A stretch of 64,000 nucleotides of DNA from Actinomycetota bacterium. Lineage in GTDB: Bacteria > Actinomycetota > Thermoleophilia > Solirubrobacterales > Solirubrobacteraceae. A model generated the notes under the pieces. It worked only from the letters and a program-made list of their open reading frames with translations. It was not told where the DNA came from and ran no database searches. Shown piece after piece: positions 1-11,078 of this stretch. Positions within the stretch are counted from its first letter, which is position 1; every line of letters begins with the position of its first letter. Made by a program: the position numbers and the translations under genes. The DNA is taken from the NCBI GenBank assembly GCA_005883215.1, contig VAYS01000014.1:1-64000 (forward strand), given 5' to 3'.

Positions 1-50
1 AGCACAAACAGCCGCCGGCGGTAGCCGACGAGCACGTCATCATCAGACAC
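1..50 (-). CDS. N-terminal edge of a possible helix-turn-helix/IS481-type transposase gene (partial)
   Basis: Only the first 16-17 codons lie in the window. A GTG at 50-48 opens a frame reading MSDDDVLVGYRRRLFVL, preceded by a good ribosome site (AAGGGAG, about 5 nt upstream). The opening resembles the N-terminal helix-turn-helix proteins or IS481-type transposases that I recall from Solirubrobacterales, but that is from memory and 17 residues are too few to prove it. The frame runs off the left edge. It could be any small protein with this N-terminus. Confidence 0.35.
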   Translation of the reverse strand, partial: MSDDDVLVGYRRRLFV

Positions 51-106
51 GCGCACTCCCTTCAGGTGGTTTGTCTTGGTCGACTGAGCAGCCTGAAAGA
101 GCGCAC

Positions 107-136
107 GGACGCCCCGGCCAGCTGGCCGGGGCGTCC
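107..136. terminator. 30-bp perfect palindrome, bidirectional terminator-like hairpin
   Basis: Positions 107-136 are a perfect 15+15 bp inverted repeat (GGACGCCCCGGCCAG and its complement). It lies between the start of the edge gene at 50 and the stop of the methyltransferase at 187. There is no T-tract, as is usual in high-GC actinobacteria. It could terminate the minus-strand methyltransferase transcript or be part of an insertion-sequence end. Confidence 0.55.
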
Positions 137-186
137 GACTTCACAACACCCCTAAAGGTGTCGGCACAACTCGGGGTTAGTCCGGG

Positions 187-1209
187 CTAGGGCCGCACGG
201 CGAGCAGGGCGATCGTCCCCCCGCGCCGGGCCAGGCCGGCGGTGGCCTCCAGCGCGGCGGCCAGGGGCAGCGCCGGCAGGGCGAGGACCGTGGGCAGCAG
301 GTCGGCCGCGCGCAGGGGCGCGTTGGCCTTGAGCAGGTGGTAGAGGTAGGAGGGCGTGGGCGTCAGGCGGTTCACCAGCGACTGCCACATGCCGAACGGG
401 TTGTGCTCGAGCAGCAGATGGTGGGTGGCGTAGGGCCGCAGACCGGCGCGCCGCATGAGCGCCTCGAGACCGACGGGGGTGAAATGGGTCCGGTGCCGGG
501 GCACGTCGAGGTGAAACCAGCGACCGCCGCCCAGGCGCGCCTGGAGGCTGGCCAGGTTGGGGACCCCCACCAGCAGCGCGCCGCCCGGGCGCAGCCAGGC
601 GGCCATCTGCCCCACGGCGGCGCCCGGATCCTCGAGGTGCTCGATCACGTGCCAGGCGCTCACGGCGTCCAGCGAGCCGGGCGCGAACCGTGCCGCCTCG
701 ATTCCCTCGGCGTGCAGGCGCACCCCGTAGCGCTGGGCCGCGGCGCGCACGCGGGTGGCGGCGGGCTCCAGCCCCTCGGCGTCCCATCCGCGCCGGCGGG
801 CGTGGGCCACGAACCGGCCGCGGCCGGCGCCCACGTCGACCAGCCGCCGCGACGTCGCGGCGGGCGGACGGTCGGCAGAAGGGGCGGGGGGGTCCGGCAC
901 GGCGCCCGACACCAGGCGCAGGCGGTGGCGGTCGAACAGCTCCAGCGCGGGCGCGGCCAGCACGCTCATGCGCGGCGGCCGGGCAAAGGCGCCGCCCTCG
1001 TGCCACTCGGGGGCGGCGGGGCCGAGGGTGGCCGCCGAGCCGCAGCTCCGGCAGCGCCCGAGCGCCACCGGCGCGGTCAGCGTCGGCTCGGCGGGGCGGA
1101 CCGAGCGCCAGCGCTGCAGCGGACCTTCGCACGCCGGGCAGGGGGTGGACAGCGAGCGCTCGGGCGGGGCCGTGACCTGCGCCCCGGTCATCGCCTGGCG
1201 CATCCGCAC
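187..1209 (-). CDS. Zinc-ribbon class I SAM-dependent methyltransferase
   Basis: A 340-residue cytosolic methyltransferase of unknown substrate. An N-terminal CPAC...CRSC zinc ribbon (about residues 24-57) is followed by a Rossmann methyltransferase domain. Motif I is seen as VDVGAGRGRF (about 126-135), with an acidic residue in GLEPAA, and the motif IV-like stretch is AWHVIEHLEDPG. The C-terminal part is hydrophobic. Related proteins often sit in polysaccharide or lipid clusters, but nothing here fixes the acceptor. The GTG at 1209 is followed by in-frame ATGs at 1203 and 1191, so the start is uncertain by a few codons. It is divergent from the membrane protein at 1254, with 44 bp between. 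Confidence 0.8.
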   Translation of the reverse strand: MRMRQAMTGAQVTAPPERSLSTPCPACEGPLQRWRSVRPAEPTLTAPVALGRCRSCGSAATLGPAAPEWHEGGAFARPPRMSVLAAPALELFDRHRLRLVSGAVPDPPAPSADRPPAATSRRLVDVGAGRGRFVAHARRRGWDAEGLEPAATRVRAAAQRYGVRLHAEGIEAARFAPGSLDAVSAWHVIEHLEDPGAAVGQMAAWLRPGGALLVGVPNLASLQARLGGGRWFHLDVPRHRTHFTPVGLEALMRRAGLRPYATHHLLLEHNPFGMWQSLVNRLTPTPSYLYHLLKANAPLRAADLLPTVLALPALPLAAALEATAGLARRGGTIALLAVRP

Positions 1210-1253
1210 GCGCCCAATCTAGACTGCCCGGCGATGAGGCTCCCGCGGCGGCG

Positions 1254-2222
1254 ATGAGCGCCGTTTCCGACAGCGCCGAGCAGCAGGTCGCGTGGGAGGC
1301 CGAGCGGCGCCCTCGCGCGGCGCTGGCCGCCGCGCTCACCGCGGTGGGCTTGATGGGCGGGGCGATCATCCAGCTGGCGGCGACCGCCGGGCAGCCGACG
1401 GTGGGGCCGCTCCAGGCACTAACCCCGGCGCTGCAGGGGCAGGCATCGACGCCGGTGGACCCGCGGGCCGCCAAGATCGCCTTCGTCGACCATCACACCC
1501 TGGGCGTGATCGCCGGCGCGGTGGTGGCGGCGCTGGGGTCGGTGGCCCTGATCTGGGTGCTCCTCTTTCTGTACCGGGCCACGCTGGCGCGCAAGCCCGA
1601 CCTCGCCGCCGCCGTGCGGCCCCTCTCGGTCGCCGGACCGGCCGCCGTGGCGCTGACGACCGTGGTCCGGTCGGTGGCGCTGGCGATCACCAGCCACCAC
1701 TTCGCCCACAGCGCCGACAAGAGCCACGACGCCGCCGACCGGGTGCTCGTCTGGGCCGGACAGGCGCCGCCCACCGGCGGCCTGGACACCGCGATCTCGG
1801 TCCTCGGGGTGGTGGGCGGCTTCGCGGTGGGCTTTGCCTTCGTCATCGTGTGCCTGAACGCGATGCGCGTCGGTCTGCTCACCCGCTTCATGGGGGTGCT
1901 GGGGATCATCACCGGGGTCCTGTTCGCCCTGCCGATCATCGGCTCGGCGGTGCCGGTGGTGCAGATCTTCTGGCTGGGGGCGGTGGCGGTGCTGTTCTAC
2001 GGAAGCTGGCCGAACGGCACGCCCCCGGCGTGGGAGGCGGGGACGGCCCAGCCCTGGCCCAGCCAGCAGGAGTTGCGCGAGGCCCGGGCGCGGGCGGGCG
2101 GGACCGACCGGCGGGATCGGCGGGGGCAGGCCGAGCCCCCGCCCCCCGAGCCCCAGCCCGCCCCCGAGCGCGGCACCCAGCACCCGTCGTCCAAGAAGCG
2201 CAAGCGCAAGCGCCGCCGCTGA
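1254..2222 (+). CDS. Multi-pass membrane protein of unknown function
   Basis: 322 residues that I do not assign to a family. It has about five hydrophobic segments: roughly 24-45, 80-105, 125-147, 180-205 and 210-245. A soluble Pro/Glu/Arg-rich tail ends in a strongly basic KKRKRKRRR cluster, which suggests a cytoplasmic C-terminus that may touch nucleic acid or acidic lipids. The ATG start has no strong Shine-Dalgarno and lies just after a 44-bp divergent intergenic region. The following gene is acetyl-CoA synthetase, 164 bp on, with its own ribosome site, so an operon is possible but not clear. Confidence 0.7.
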   Translation: MSAVSDSAEQQVAWEAERRPRAALAAALTAVGLMGGAIIQLAATAGQPTVGPLQALTPALQGQASTPVDPRAAKIAFVDHHTLGVIAGAVVAALGSVALIWVLLFLYRATLARKPDLAAAVRPLSVAGPAAVALTTVVRSVALAITSHHFAHSADKSHDAADRVLVWAGQAPPTGGLDTAISVLGVVGGFAVGFAFVIVCLNAMRVGLLTRFMGVLGIITGVLFALPIIGSAVPVVQIFWLGAVAVLFYGSWPNGTPPAWEAGTAQPWPSQQELREARARAGGTDRRDRRGQAEPPPPEPQPAPERGTQHPSSKKRKRKRRR

Positions 2223-2386
2223 GTCAGGGCACAGACGGCGCCCGCGTCCCCGGCAAGCGCGCCGGGTAGGGGAGCTCAGGCGGGTCCCCGACAGCCCCGG
2301 CCGGCTCCTGGTGCCGGCGATCTCGCCCAGGAGGTAGCGTCTCACGGGTCGATCAGCCAACCGCAGGTGCTAGAGGAGGCCGGCAC

Positions 2387-4346
<1,960 letters not shown>

Positions 4347-4372
<26 letters not shown>

Positions 4373-6233
4373 CCAGGTAGGAGCGCGGCCCGATCCGGGA
4401 CACCGACAGCGCCGCGCTCGGGCGTGGGCACATGCGCAACGGACAGCCCCGGCGCCCGGACAGCGCGACGAACACTCCCGCCACGCCCGCGTGCCTGATC
4501 CCGTCCGCGGTGATGTCCCGGCGGTCAAAGGCGACCACCCGCCGGTGGAGGTCCCCGTCGGTAAAGAGCAGGTACTGGGGAAAGGCATCGAGCTGGTCGA
4601 GGTAGCCAATCGGCCGGGGCGGGGGGACGAGGTGGCCCAGGCGGTGCAGGGCCGGACCCAGCGGTTGCAGTTCGGGGTCGATGGTCTGCTGATCGATGCG
4701 GTCGCGCGCGAAGATCGTCCTGCCCGAGCCGTCGGGCAGCACCGGCTTGTCCGGGTTTTCCAGCAGCGCCCCCGGGACGGTGGCCAGCGCCAGCGCCAGG
4801 GTGACCCATGCCAGCCAGCGCCGGGTGGCGGTCAGGGCGAGCAGCGCGGCTCCGGCGGCGGCGGCGGGCATCAGGTAGCGACCGGCCTCGCTGTGCCACC
4901 CGGCGATCAGGACGAAGGCGGCGCAGAAGCCGAGCGCGGCCGCGGCCACGAGGCGCCGGCGGGGCGGTGCGCCCGGGCGCAGCAGCTCGATGATCATCAG
5001 CGGGAAGAGCACGAGCAGCCCCACCAGCCCGTAGGCGCTGGTGTCCTCGTCGGCCTCGTCGCGGATCAGCGGGCTGGGCGCGTCGTCGACCCGGGCAAAC
5101 AGGTGACCCGCCGTGCGGTCGGCCAGGCGCTGCAGCGCGCGCGGGACCGGCAGCCCCTCGGCGTCGACCATGGTCCACGCCACCCGGGCGCCGTCGGTCA
5201 GGGGGTCGGTGCGGGTGAAGCCGAAGCCGCTCGGCGGGCTTCCGGTCGACGCGGTCAGCGTCCCGGTGTTGGCGAGGTTCTGGATGAAGCTGAAGGATCC
5301 GAGCGCGAGCGCCGCCGCCATCGCCATCGCCGCCGCGCGGACCAGCAGTCCGCGCGGCGGCCGGTAGGCGCGCAGAGCGGCGGCGATGACCAGCGCTAGG
5401 CCCGGCAGCGCAAACGCAATCACCAGCTTGGTGCCGATCGCCAGTCCCAGCCCAAGCGCCCCCGCCCCCAGGTCGCCGCGGTGGCGGTCGCGCAGCCCGC
5501 GTACCAGGAAGAAGCCGGCGCTGACCAGGAACAGGCAGGTCACGATGTCGTTCTGGACCGTGGCGGCCTGCATCAGGGGCTCGGGCATCAGCACGAAGAG
5601 CAGCGATGCCCATGCCGCGTTGGCCGCCCCAAAGCCGGACAGGCGGGCGACCGAGAAGATGGTGGCGGCCAGGCCCAGCAGCGAAAGCCACTGGACGAGC
5701 TGCGCCAGGCGGTCGCCCTGGCACAGAAGGACCGTCCACGAGACCAGCAGCTCCCCGTTGGGGGGATAGCTCACCTCCGGGTCGTCGAGCTCGCTGCTGG
5801 GCCAGATCGCGCTGTGGTGGCCGAGCCAGTGGACAACGCGCGCCAGGTGATAGCCGACGCTGTCGGCCTCGTTGGGCGCCACCGCCAGCGCCATGACGAG
5901 CTGCAGCAGGAGCGCCGCCGCCGCCACGGCGACCAGCACGGACAGCGCGGGGCGGGCTGGCAGCTGCGCCAGCCATACACGAGGACGAAGCCCGTCCGGG
6001 GCCGGGGGCCGCGGCCGGCCGGCGCGCGACCAGGCCGCCGCGACGAGCGCCAACGCCAGCGCCTGCGCGACCAGCACCCCTGCGCGGGTGAGCAGATCGA
6101 CGAGCGAGAGGACGATCGTCTCGGCGACGACGATCGACGCGCACGCGAGCAGGAAGGCGACAAAGAACGGAGCGCGTCCCCGGATCCGAAGCAGGCTCGC
6201 CAACCCGAGCCCCGCGGGCGCGAGCAGCGCCAC
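4347..6233 (-). CDS. GT39-type polytopic membrane glycosyltransferase
   Basis: About 628 residues with a dozen hydrophobic helices. The first extracytoplasmic loop carries NEADSVGYHLARV, the acidic-residue loop typical of ArnT/PMT-like GT-C enzymes. Such enzymes transfer sugars from polyprenyl-phosphate carriers on the outer face of the membrane; the acceptor is unknown here. A soluble C-terminal domain with several Cys and Arg ends the protein. The GTG at 6233 lies inside what looks like the first membrane helix, since the frame stays open upstream (VGVLATILGV...), so the true start may be higher. The gene converges on acs. Confidence 0.75.
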
Positions 6234-6406
6234 GCCGAGGATTGTCGCCAGTACGCCGACTACACCGGGATGGTACGTCCCCGGGCACCCGGCCGGCGCC
6301 GCCCGGGGCAGGGGGTGAGCGGGCTTGTGTGCGCCGTCGCACAGACGGGGGCGGGCCCGTGCGGGAACGTGTTCATCCCAGGCCGTCTTTTCTGAGGAGA
6401 GTCCCG

Positions 6407-6655
6407 ATGTCAGCCCTTATCGATTTGGCCGGAGGCAGCATGATCTTCCTGGCCTTTCTCGTCGTGTTCCTGCTCGCCGTCATCTATGGGCTGTACTCGC
6501 GGTCCGGAAGCGGCATCGCCCAGCGGCCCTACGGCTCGATCTACGGCGGCGCCCCCGGCGCCCGCGGCGCGAGCACCATGGGCAACGATCGCGTCGCCGC
6601 CGAGGCGGTTGCCCGTCGGCGGGCCGCCCGCCGTCGGGCAGCGCGCCAAGCCTGA
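6407..6655 (+). CDS. Small single-span membrane protein
   Basis: 82 residues. The ATG at 6407 is preceded by GAGGAG. Residues 12-29 form one hydrophobic helix (FLAFLVVFLLAVIYGLY), followed by a Gly/Ala-rich segment and a strongly basic tail rich in RRR. The layout suggests a membrane anchor with a cytoplasmic basic end. No family is recognised. It is followed by a 23-bp tandem duplication and converges on thyX. Confidence 0.65.
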   Translation: MSALIDLAGGSMIFLAFLVVFLLAVIYGLYSRSGSGIAQRPYGSIYGGAPGARGASTMGNDRVAAEAVARRRAARRRAARQA

Positions 6656-6660
6656 CGAGC

Positions 6661-6709
6661 CGGGGTGCTCGGGTCAGACTTTGCGGGGTGCTCGGGTCAG
6701 ACTTTGCGG
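6661..6709. repeat. 23-bp tandem duplication spanning the 3' end of thyX
   Basis: A 23-bp unit occurs 2.1 times without mismatch from 6661 to 6709. One copy contains the last four codons and TGA of thyX (stop at 6697-6699). The other repeats the same stop region downstream. The duplication does not change the protein. It looks like replication slippage. Confidence 0.9.
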
Positions 6710-7485
6710 TACTCGGGCAACCAGGAGCCGTCGTCGCTGCGGGTGAAGTCCTGAAACAGGTCGGGCGCCTCGTCGAGCATCACCCGTGCCACCTGGTCGA
6801 AGATGAGCCGTAGCTCCTCCTCTGCCCCCTCGGCGGTGCGCATCTCGATGACATGGCGCAGGGTGCGAATGTTGGCCGTCCAGATGATGTCGGTGCTCAG
6901 CCCGATGGGGGCCAGGCGGCGCAGGGCGGAGGTGACCTCCTTCTTGACGTGGAACGGCACCCCGTCGTCGTCGACGCCGAGCGTCTGCGCGGCGCTGACC
7001 TGAAACTCCTCGAGCTGCTCGACGATGCTCACCACCTGGTCGCGCACCGGCTCGAGCGCCGGTGGGACGCGGAAGCCGATGTCGGCTAGACGCACGTAGC
7101 GCAGGCTCTCCTGGCTGAAGGCAGAGCCGGCGCGATGTCTGACGATCTCATGGGTCGCCACCCGGCTTACGTCGCGCAGCGCGAACGAGTAGCTGGCGTG
7201 CTCGAGCACGCTGCCGTGGGCGCTGCGCAGGAGGTTGAGGAAGTACTCGCGCTGGTCGGTGCGGATGCGGGTGACGTTGGGGTTCAGGCCGGGCTCCCAG
7301 CTGCGGTAGCAGGCGCGGCCGCCGAACTCGACCAGCAGCTGGCCGGGGTTGGGCGCGCCGCTGGTCTCCTCCAGGCGAGAGTCGAGCCACGACTCGCCGC
7401 CGACGTCGGCCAGATAGCTCCGCATCCCCTCCAGATCGAGCGACGGGCGCGCGATCAGGTGGACGGTGGGAGAGGTCGGGTGCAC
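6697..7485 (-). CDS. thyX: FAD-dependent thymidylate synthase ThyX
   Basis: Makes dTMP from dUMP using methylene-tetrahydrofolate and NADPH through FAD. The protein is 262 residues. The signature appears as RHRAGSAFSQESLRY, which matches the ThyX RHR...S motif but has eight rather than seven residues between RHR and the serine. A second conserved part, around STDIIWTANIRTLRHVI, is the C-terminal RxLRH-type helix. A start near 7485 gives the expected length. The gene converges on the small membrane protein and is followed, about 90 bp upstream of its start, by the glutaredoxin gene on the same strand. Confidence 0.93.
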   Translation of the reverse strand: MHPTSPTVHLIARPSLDLEGMRSYLADVGGESWLDSRLEETSGAPNPGQLLVEFGGRACYRSWEPGLNPNVTRIRTDQREYFLNLLRSAHGSVLEHASYSFALRDVSRVATHEIVRHRAGSAFSQESLRYVRLADIGFRVPPALEPVRDQVVSIVEQLEEFQVSAAQTLGVDDDGVPFHVKKEVTSALRRLAPIGLSTDIIWTANIRTLRHVIEMRTAEGAEEELRLIFDQVARVMLDEAPDLFQDFTRSDDGSWLPEYRKV

Positions 7486-7573
7486 GGCCGGGCGATGCTA
7501 GCGCCCGTCGCGGCGGGCCCCGGGCCGGCAGATGCACGAAATAGCGGCCGACCGGCCGCCCTCAATGCACCCG

Positions 7574-7792
7574 TCAGCCACGGCCCTTCCAGCCGACGGT
7601 CACCACCTCGTCGCCGAGCACGATCGTCGGCACCATGCCGGTGTTGGCGCTGTGGCGCATGAGCTCGGCGCGCCAGTCCTGGCGGGTGGTGGCGTCGCGC
7701 TCCTTGAACTCGACGCCCTCGGCGCGCAGGGCCTGGCGGGCCTCTTCGCAGTAGGGGCAGCCGGGCTTTACGTACATCACGCGCGTGTCCAT
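7574..7792 (-). CDS. Glutaredoxin-like protein (CPYC)
   Basis: 72 residues with a thioredoxin-fold core and a CPYC dithiol (Cys12, Cys15), a cis-Pro segment TGMVPTIVLGD and a C-terminal GW. The size and motif match NrdH/Mrx1-type small glutaredoxins, which pass electrons from NADPH-dependent reductases or mycothiol to targets. It lies 67 bp downstream of nuoN on the same strand, so read-through from the complex I operon is possible. Its partner is not identifiable here. Confidence 0.85.
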   Translation of the reverse strand: MDTRVMYVKPGCPYCEEARQALRAEGVEFKERDATTRQDWRAELMRHSANTGMVPTIVLGDEVVTVGWKGRG

Positions 7793-7859
7793 ACCCCGAC
7801 GGTAGCGCCTGCCCGGCGATCAGCGGCATGTGCCTCGCGGCGGCGCACGCCGCCGGCGC

Positions 7860-9470
7860 TCAGAACAGGCCGAGCAGGGAGTTGCCGGCCGCTCGCGCCA
7901 AGTCCACCAGCGGCGAGGGGACGATCCCGAAGAACACGGTCGCCGCGCCGGCGGCGAGCGCCAGGCCGACCACCTCGGGCTGGAACCCCTCCCGCGCGCC
8001 GGCCCCTGGGCCGCCGTCTCCCGCGGGCGGCGCGGCTGGGGTGGAGGTGCCAATCGCGTCGGGGTCGGCCTCGGGCGAGCCGCCGGCGATCGCCGGGTAG
8101 GGCGAAGCCGCCTCGGTGGCCCCCAGGGAGGGCCCCGGGCGCATCCACATCGCCGCCACCACGCGCAGGTAGTAGGCCAGCGAGACCATCGAGCCGACGA
8201 CGATCACCACCCCCAGCCAGGTATAGCCGCCATCGGCCGAGGCCTGGATGAGGAACAGCTTGCCCACGAACCCGGCGGTGGCCGGGATGCCGGCGAGCGA
8301 GAGCATGGCGATCGTCATCGGCCACGCCAGCCACGGCCGCGACGCGCCCAGGCCCTCGACGGCGGCGATGTCGTCGCCCAGACCGGTCTCGCGCTCACGG
8401 GCGACGACCACGGCGAAGGCGGCGAGGTTCATGAGCAGGTACACGGCGAGGTAGAACACCGTGGCGCGCGCGCCGGCGCGGGTGGAGACCACCACGCCGG
8501 CGAGGAGATAGCCGGCCTGGGCGACGGCCGAATAGGCGAGCAGGCGCTTGAGCGAGGACTGCCCGAGCGCGCCCACGTTGCCGACCACGATCGAGATCGT
8601 GGCCAACGCGGCCAGCGCCGGTGCCCAGCTGACCTGAGCGCTGACCAGCGCGACGTCGAAGAAGCGCAGGAAGATCCCGAGCGCCGCCGCCTTGGTGGCC
8701 ACCGCCATGAACGTGGTGATCGGGGTCGGAGCGCCCTCATAGACGTCGGGAGTCCACTGGTGAAAGGGGGCCACCGAGGACTTGAACGCCAGGCCGACCA
8801 CCACCAGGGCGATGCCCGTCAGGAGCAGGGGATCCGAGGCCAAGCCGCCGGAGGCGATCGCCGAGGCGATGGCGTCGAAGTCGGTCGAACCGGTGGCGCC
8901 GTAGATCATGGCTAGCCCGTAGAGCAGCGTGGCCGAGCCGACCGACCCGATCACCAGGTACTTCAGGCCGGACTCCAGCGAGGGCGACCGGTGCAGCTCG
9001 GTCGCGCACAGCACGTACAGGGGGATCGAGAGCAGCTCGATCCCGAGGAACAGGCTGACCGTGTTCTGGGCGGCGACGAGCACCGACATGCCCGCCGTCG
9101 AGGTCAACACCAGCGCGTAAAACTCGCCGTGACCGGCCTCGCCGCTGGCGCGTGCGCGCCACGACAGCAGCACGGTGGCGGCGCCGGCGGAGACCAGGAT
9201 CAGGTTGACCGCGAGCGCGAGGTCGTCTACGCGCAGGGCGCCGGAGACGATCGACTTGGACGCGTCCCACTGCCAGATCGTGCAGCCCAACGCAGCCGCG
9301 AACGCCACCAGCGCCAGGCCGGAGGCCACCAGTCGGCGGACCTCGCGGCGGGGCGCCAGCCCCACCAGGAGCACGACCACGGCGCCGCCGAGCAGGGCGA
9401 GGATCGGGGACAGGCCGCCCCAGTCGATGTGGGGCCCGTGCAGGCGGGCGGCGGCCAGCGCCACGCTCAC
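7860..9470 (-). CDS. nuoN: NADH-quinone oxidoreductase subunit N
   Basis: Proton-pumping antiporter-like membrane subunit of complex I, about 536 residues with roughly 14 helices. The proton-antiporter core is visible around residues 100-330, including AQAGYLLAGV and the FKSSVAPFHQWTPDVYEGAP stretch. The GTG start at 9470 overlaps the nuoM stop by 4 bp (GTGA). This is the last gene of the operon. A short GC hairpin (7839-7854) follows the stop and may end the transcript. The segment near residues 440-480 is Pro/Gly-rich, longer than in many NuoN proteins. Confidence 0.95.
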   Translation of the reverse strand: MSVALAAARLHGPHIDWGGLSPILALLGGAVVVLLVGLAPRREVRRLVASGLALVAFAAALGCTIWQWDASKSIVSGALRVDDLALAVNLILVSAGAATVLLSWRARASGEAGHGEFYALVLTSTAGMSVLVAAQNTVSLFLGIELLSIPLYVLCATELHRSPSLESGLKYLVIGSVGSATLLYGLAMIYGATGSTDFDAIASAIASGGLASDPLLLTGIALVVVGLAFKSSVAPFHQWTPDVYEGAPTPITTFMAVATKAAALGIFLRFFDVALVSAQVSWAPALAALATISIVVGNVGALGQSSLKRLLAYSAVAQAGYLLAGVVVSTRAGARATVFYLAVYLLMNLAAFAVVVARERETGLGDDIAAVEGLGASRPWLAWPMTIAMLSLAGIPATAGFVGKLFLIQASADGGYTWLGVVIVVGSMVSLAYYLRVVAAMWMRPGPSLGATEAASPYPAIAGGSPEADPDAIGTSTPAAPPAGDGGPGAGAREGFQPEVVGLALAAGAATVFFGIVPSPLVDLARAAGNSLLGLF

Positions 9471-11074
9471 CGCGTCGCTCCCGAGTGGGTGGCGCCGGCG
9501 CCGAGGGTGGAGGTACGCGCGGGCTGCGGCGCCGATGCGCCGGCGAGCGGCGCGCGCGCCGTCTGGCTGGGCTGCGCCGTGGCCCGGGCGGCGGCGATCG
9601 CCGCCGCGGTCGAGCGTTCGCTGCGGTGGAGCACGAGCTGGGGGTAGAACGACAGCCCGAGGATGACCAGGGTGCTGGGCACCAGCGCCAGGGCATCGGC
9701 CAGGGCGATCTCCCGCGACTCGGCCCGCGTGCCCAGCCGGTTGTGCATGGCCCGAATGAGGGTGCGCAGCATGTAGACGCTGGCCAGCACCACCCCGGTG
9801 AAGGCCACGATCGCGATCGCCAGCTTGGAGCGAAACACCCCGAGGAGGATCAAGAACTCGCCCACGAAGTTCGACGAGCCGGGCATCGCCAGCGTGGCCA
9901 GTGCCACGATCAGGAAGATCGCGCTGAGCACCGGCGCCCGCAGCGCCAGGCCGCCCATATCGCGCAGGTCGACCGAGCCGGCGGCGCGCGCGGCGAGCAG
10001 CCCGACGATCAAGAACAGGGCCAGGGTCACCAGGCCGTGGTTGACCATCTGCAGCACCGCGCCCTGGGCCCCCTGGGGCTGGAGGGCGAAGATGCCCAGG
10101 GTGATGAAGCCAAGCTGCGCGACCGACGAGTAGCCGAGGATCAGGCGGGTGTTGGTCTGGGTAAAGGCCATCACCGAGCCGTAGAGGATCGAGGCCAGGG
10201 CGATCACCAGCATCAGCGTCTGAAAGTGAACGCTGGCCTGGGGAAACAGGGGCAGCACGATCCGCAGGAAGCCGTAGGCCCCGACCTTGGACAGGACGCC
10301 GGAGAAGATCGCCAGCGCCTCGAGCGGCATCGCCCGGTAGCCGTCGGGCATCCAGCCGTGCAGGGGAAAGGCGGGCATCTTGACCAGGAAGGCGGCGGCG
10401 AAGAGCAGGAAGATCCACTCCTGCGAGCCGGCGCTGAGGCCGGCGCCGGCGCCGATCCCGCCCGCGTTCTGCAGGTCAGACAGGGCAAAGCTCAGGGGGT
10501 GGGCGGTGTTCGTGGACACCAGCACGCCGGTGGCGATCGCCGCGGCGAGCATCAACAGCGAGCCGACCAGCGTGTAGATCACGAGCTTGGTGGTCGCCGC
10601 CACCCGGTTCTCCTCGCCCCACTGGCCGGTGAGGAAGTAGAACGGGATCAGCATCAGGTCAAAGAAGGCGACGAACAGGATCAGGTCCTGGGCCATGAGC
10701 GCGCCCAGGACCGCCGACTCGGCCAGCCCGAGGTAGAGGAAGAACAGGCGCGGGCGCTCCCAACGGCGCCGGTTGGCGGCGCCGATGGCCAGCGCCGAGA
10801 CCACCGCGGTGAGCGCCACCAGGAACAGGTTGAGCCCGTCGAGACCCAGCTTGTAGTGGATTCCCAATCCGGCGATCCACAGCTGGTCGGTGACGTGGGT
10901 GAGACCCGAGTGTCCAGGATCAAAGCCGGCGATCTCGCCGATCGTGATGCCCAGCGCGCCGACCGAGCCGGCGAACGCGAACCAGCCGGTAAGCGGATAG
11001 CTCCCGCGGCGCGGGGCCAGGGCCCCGAGCAGGGCGGCGGCGGCGGGCAGCCAGATCAGGATCGAGAGGGGCAC
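9467..11074 (-). CDS. nuoM: NADH-quinone oxidoreductase subunit M
   Basis: Antiporter-like membrane subunit of complex I, 535 residues. Conserved features include the FAAAFLVKMPAFPLHGWMPDGY stretch around the TM7 lysine and GYSSVAQLGFITLG (TM8 region). GTG start two bases after the nuoL stop. The C-terminal 60 residues are Ala/Thr-rich and poorly conserved. Works with NuoL and NuoN in proton translocation. Confidence 0.95.
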   Translation of the reverse strand: MPLSILIWLPAAAALLGALAPRRGSYPLTGWFAFAGSVGALGITIGEIAGFDPGHSGLTHVTDQLWIAGLGIHYKLGLDGLNLFLVALTAVVSALAIGAANRRRWERPRLFFLYLGLAESAVLGALMAQDLILFVAFFDLMLIPFYFLTGQWGEENRVAATTKLVIYTLVGSLLMLAAAIATGVLVSTNTAHPLSFALSDLQNAGGIGAGAGLSAGSQEWIFLLFAAAFLVKMPAFPLHGWMPDGYRAMPLEALAIFSGVLSKVGAYGFLRIVLPLFPQASVHFQTLMLVIALASILYGSVMAFTQTNTRLILGYSSVAQLGFITLGIFALQPQGAQGAVLQMVNHGLVTLALFLIVGLLAARAAGSVDLRDMGGLALRAPVLSAIFLIVALATLAMPGSSNFVGEFLILLGVFRSKLAIAIVAFTGVVLASVYMLRTLIRAMHNRLGTRAESREIALADALALVPSTLVILGLSFYPQLVLHRSERSTAAAIAAARATAQPSQTARAPLAGASAPQPARTSTLGAGATHSGATR

Positions 11075-11078
11075 GCGC

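Noticed and set aside
7860..10418. An 852-residue frame including nuoN
   Set aside because: The N-terminal 300 residues are wrong-frame nuoM; the true nuoN begins at 9470.
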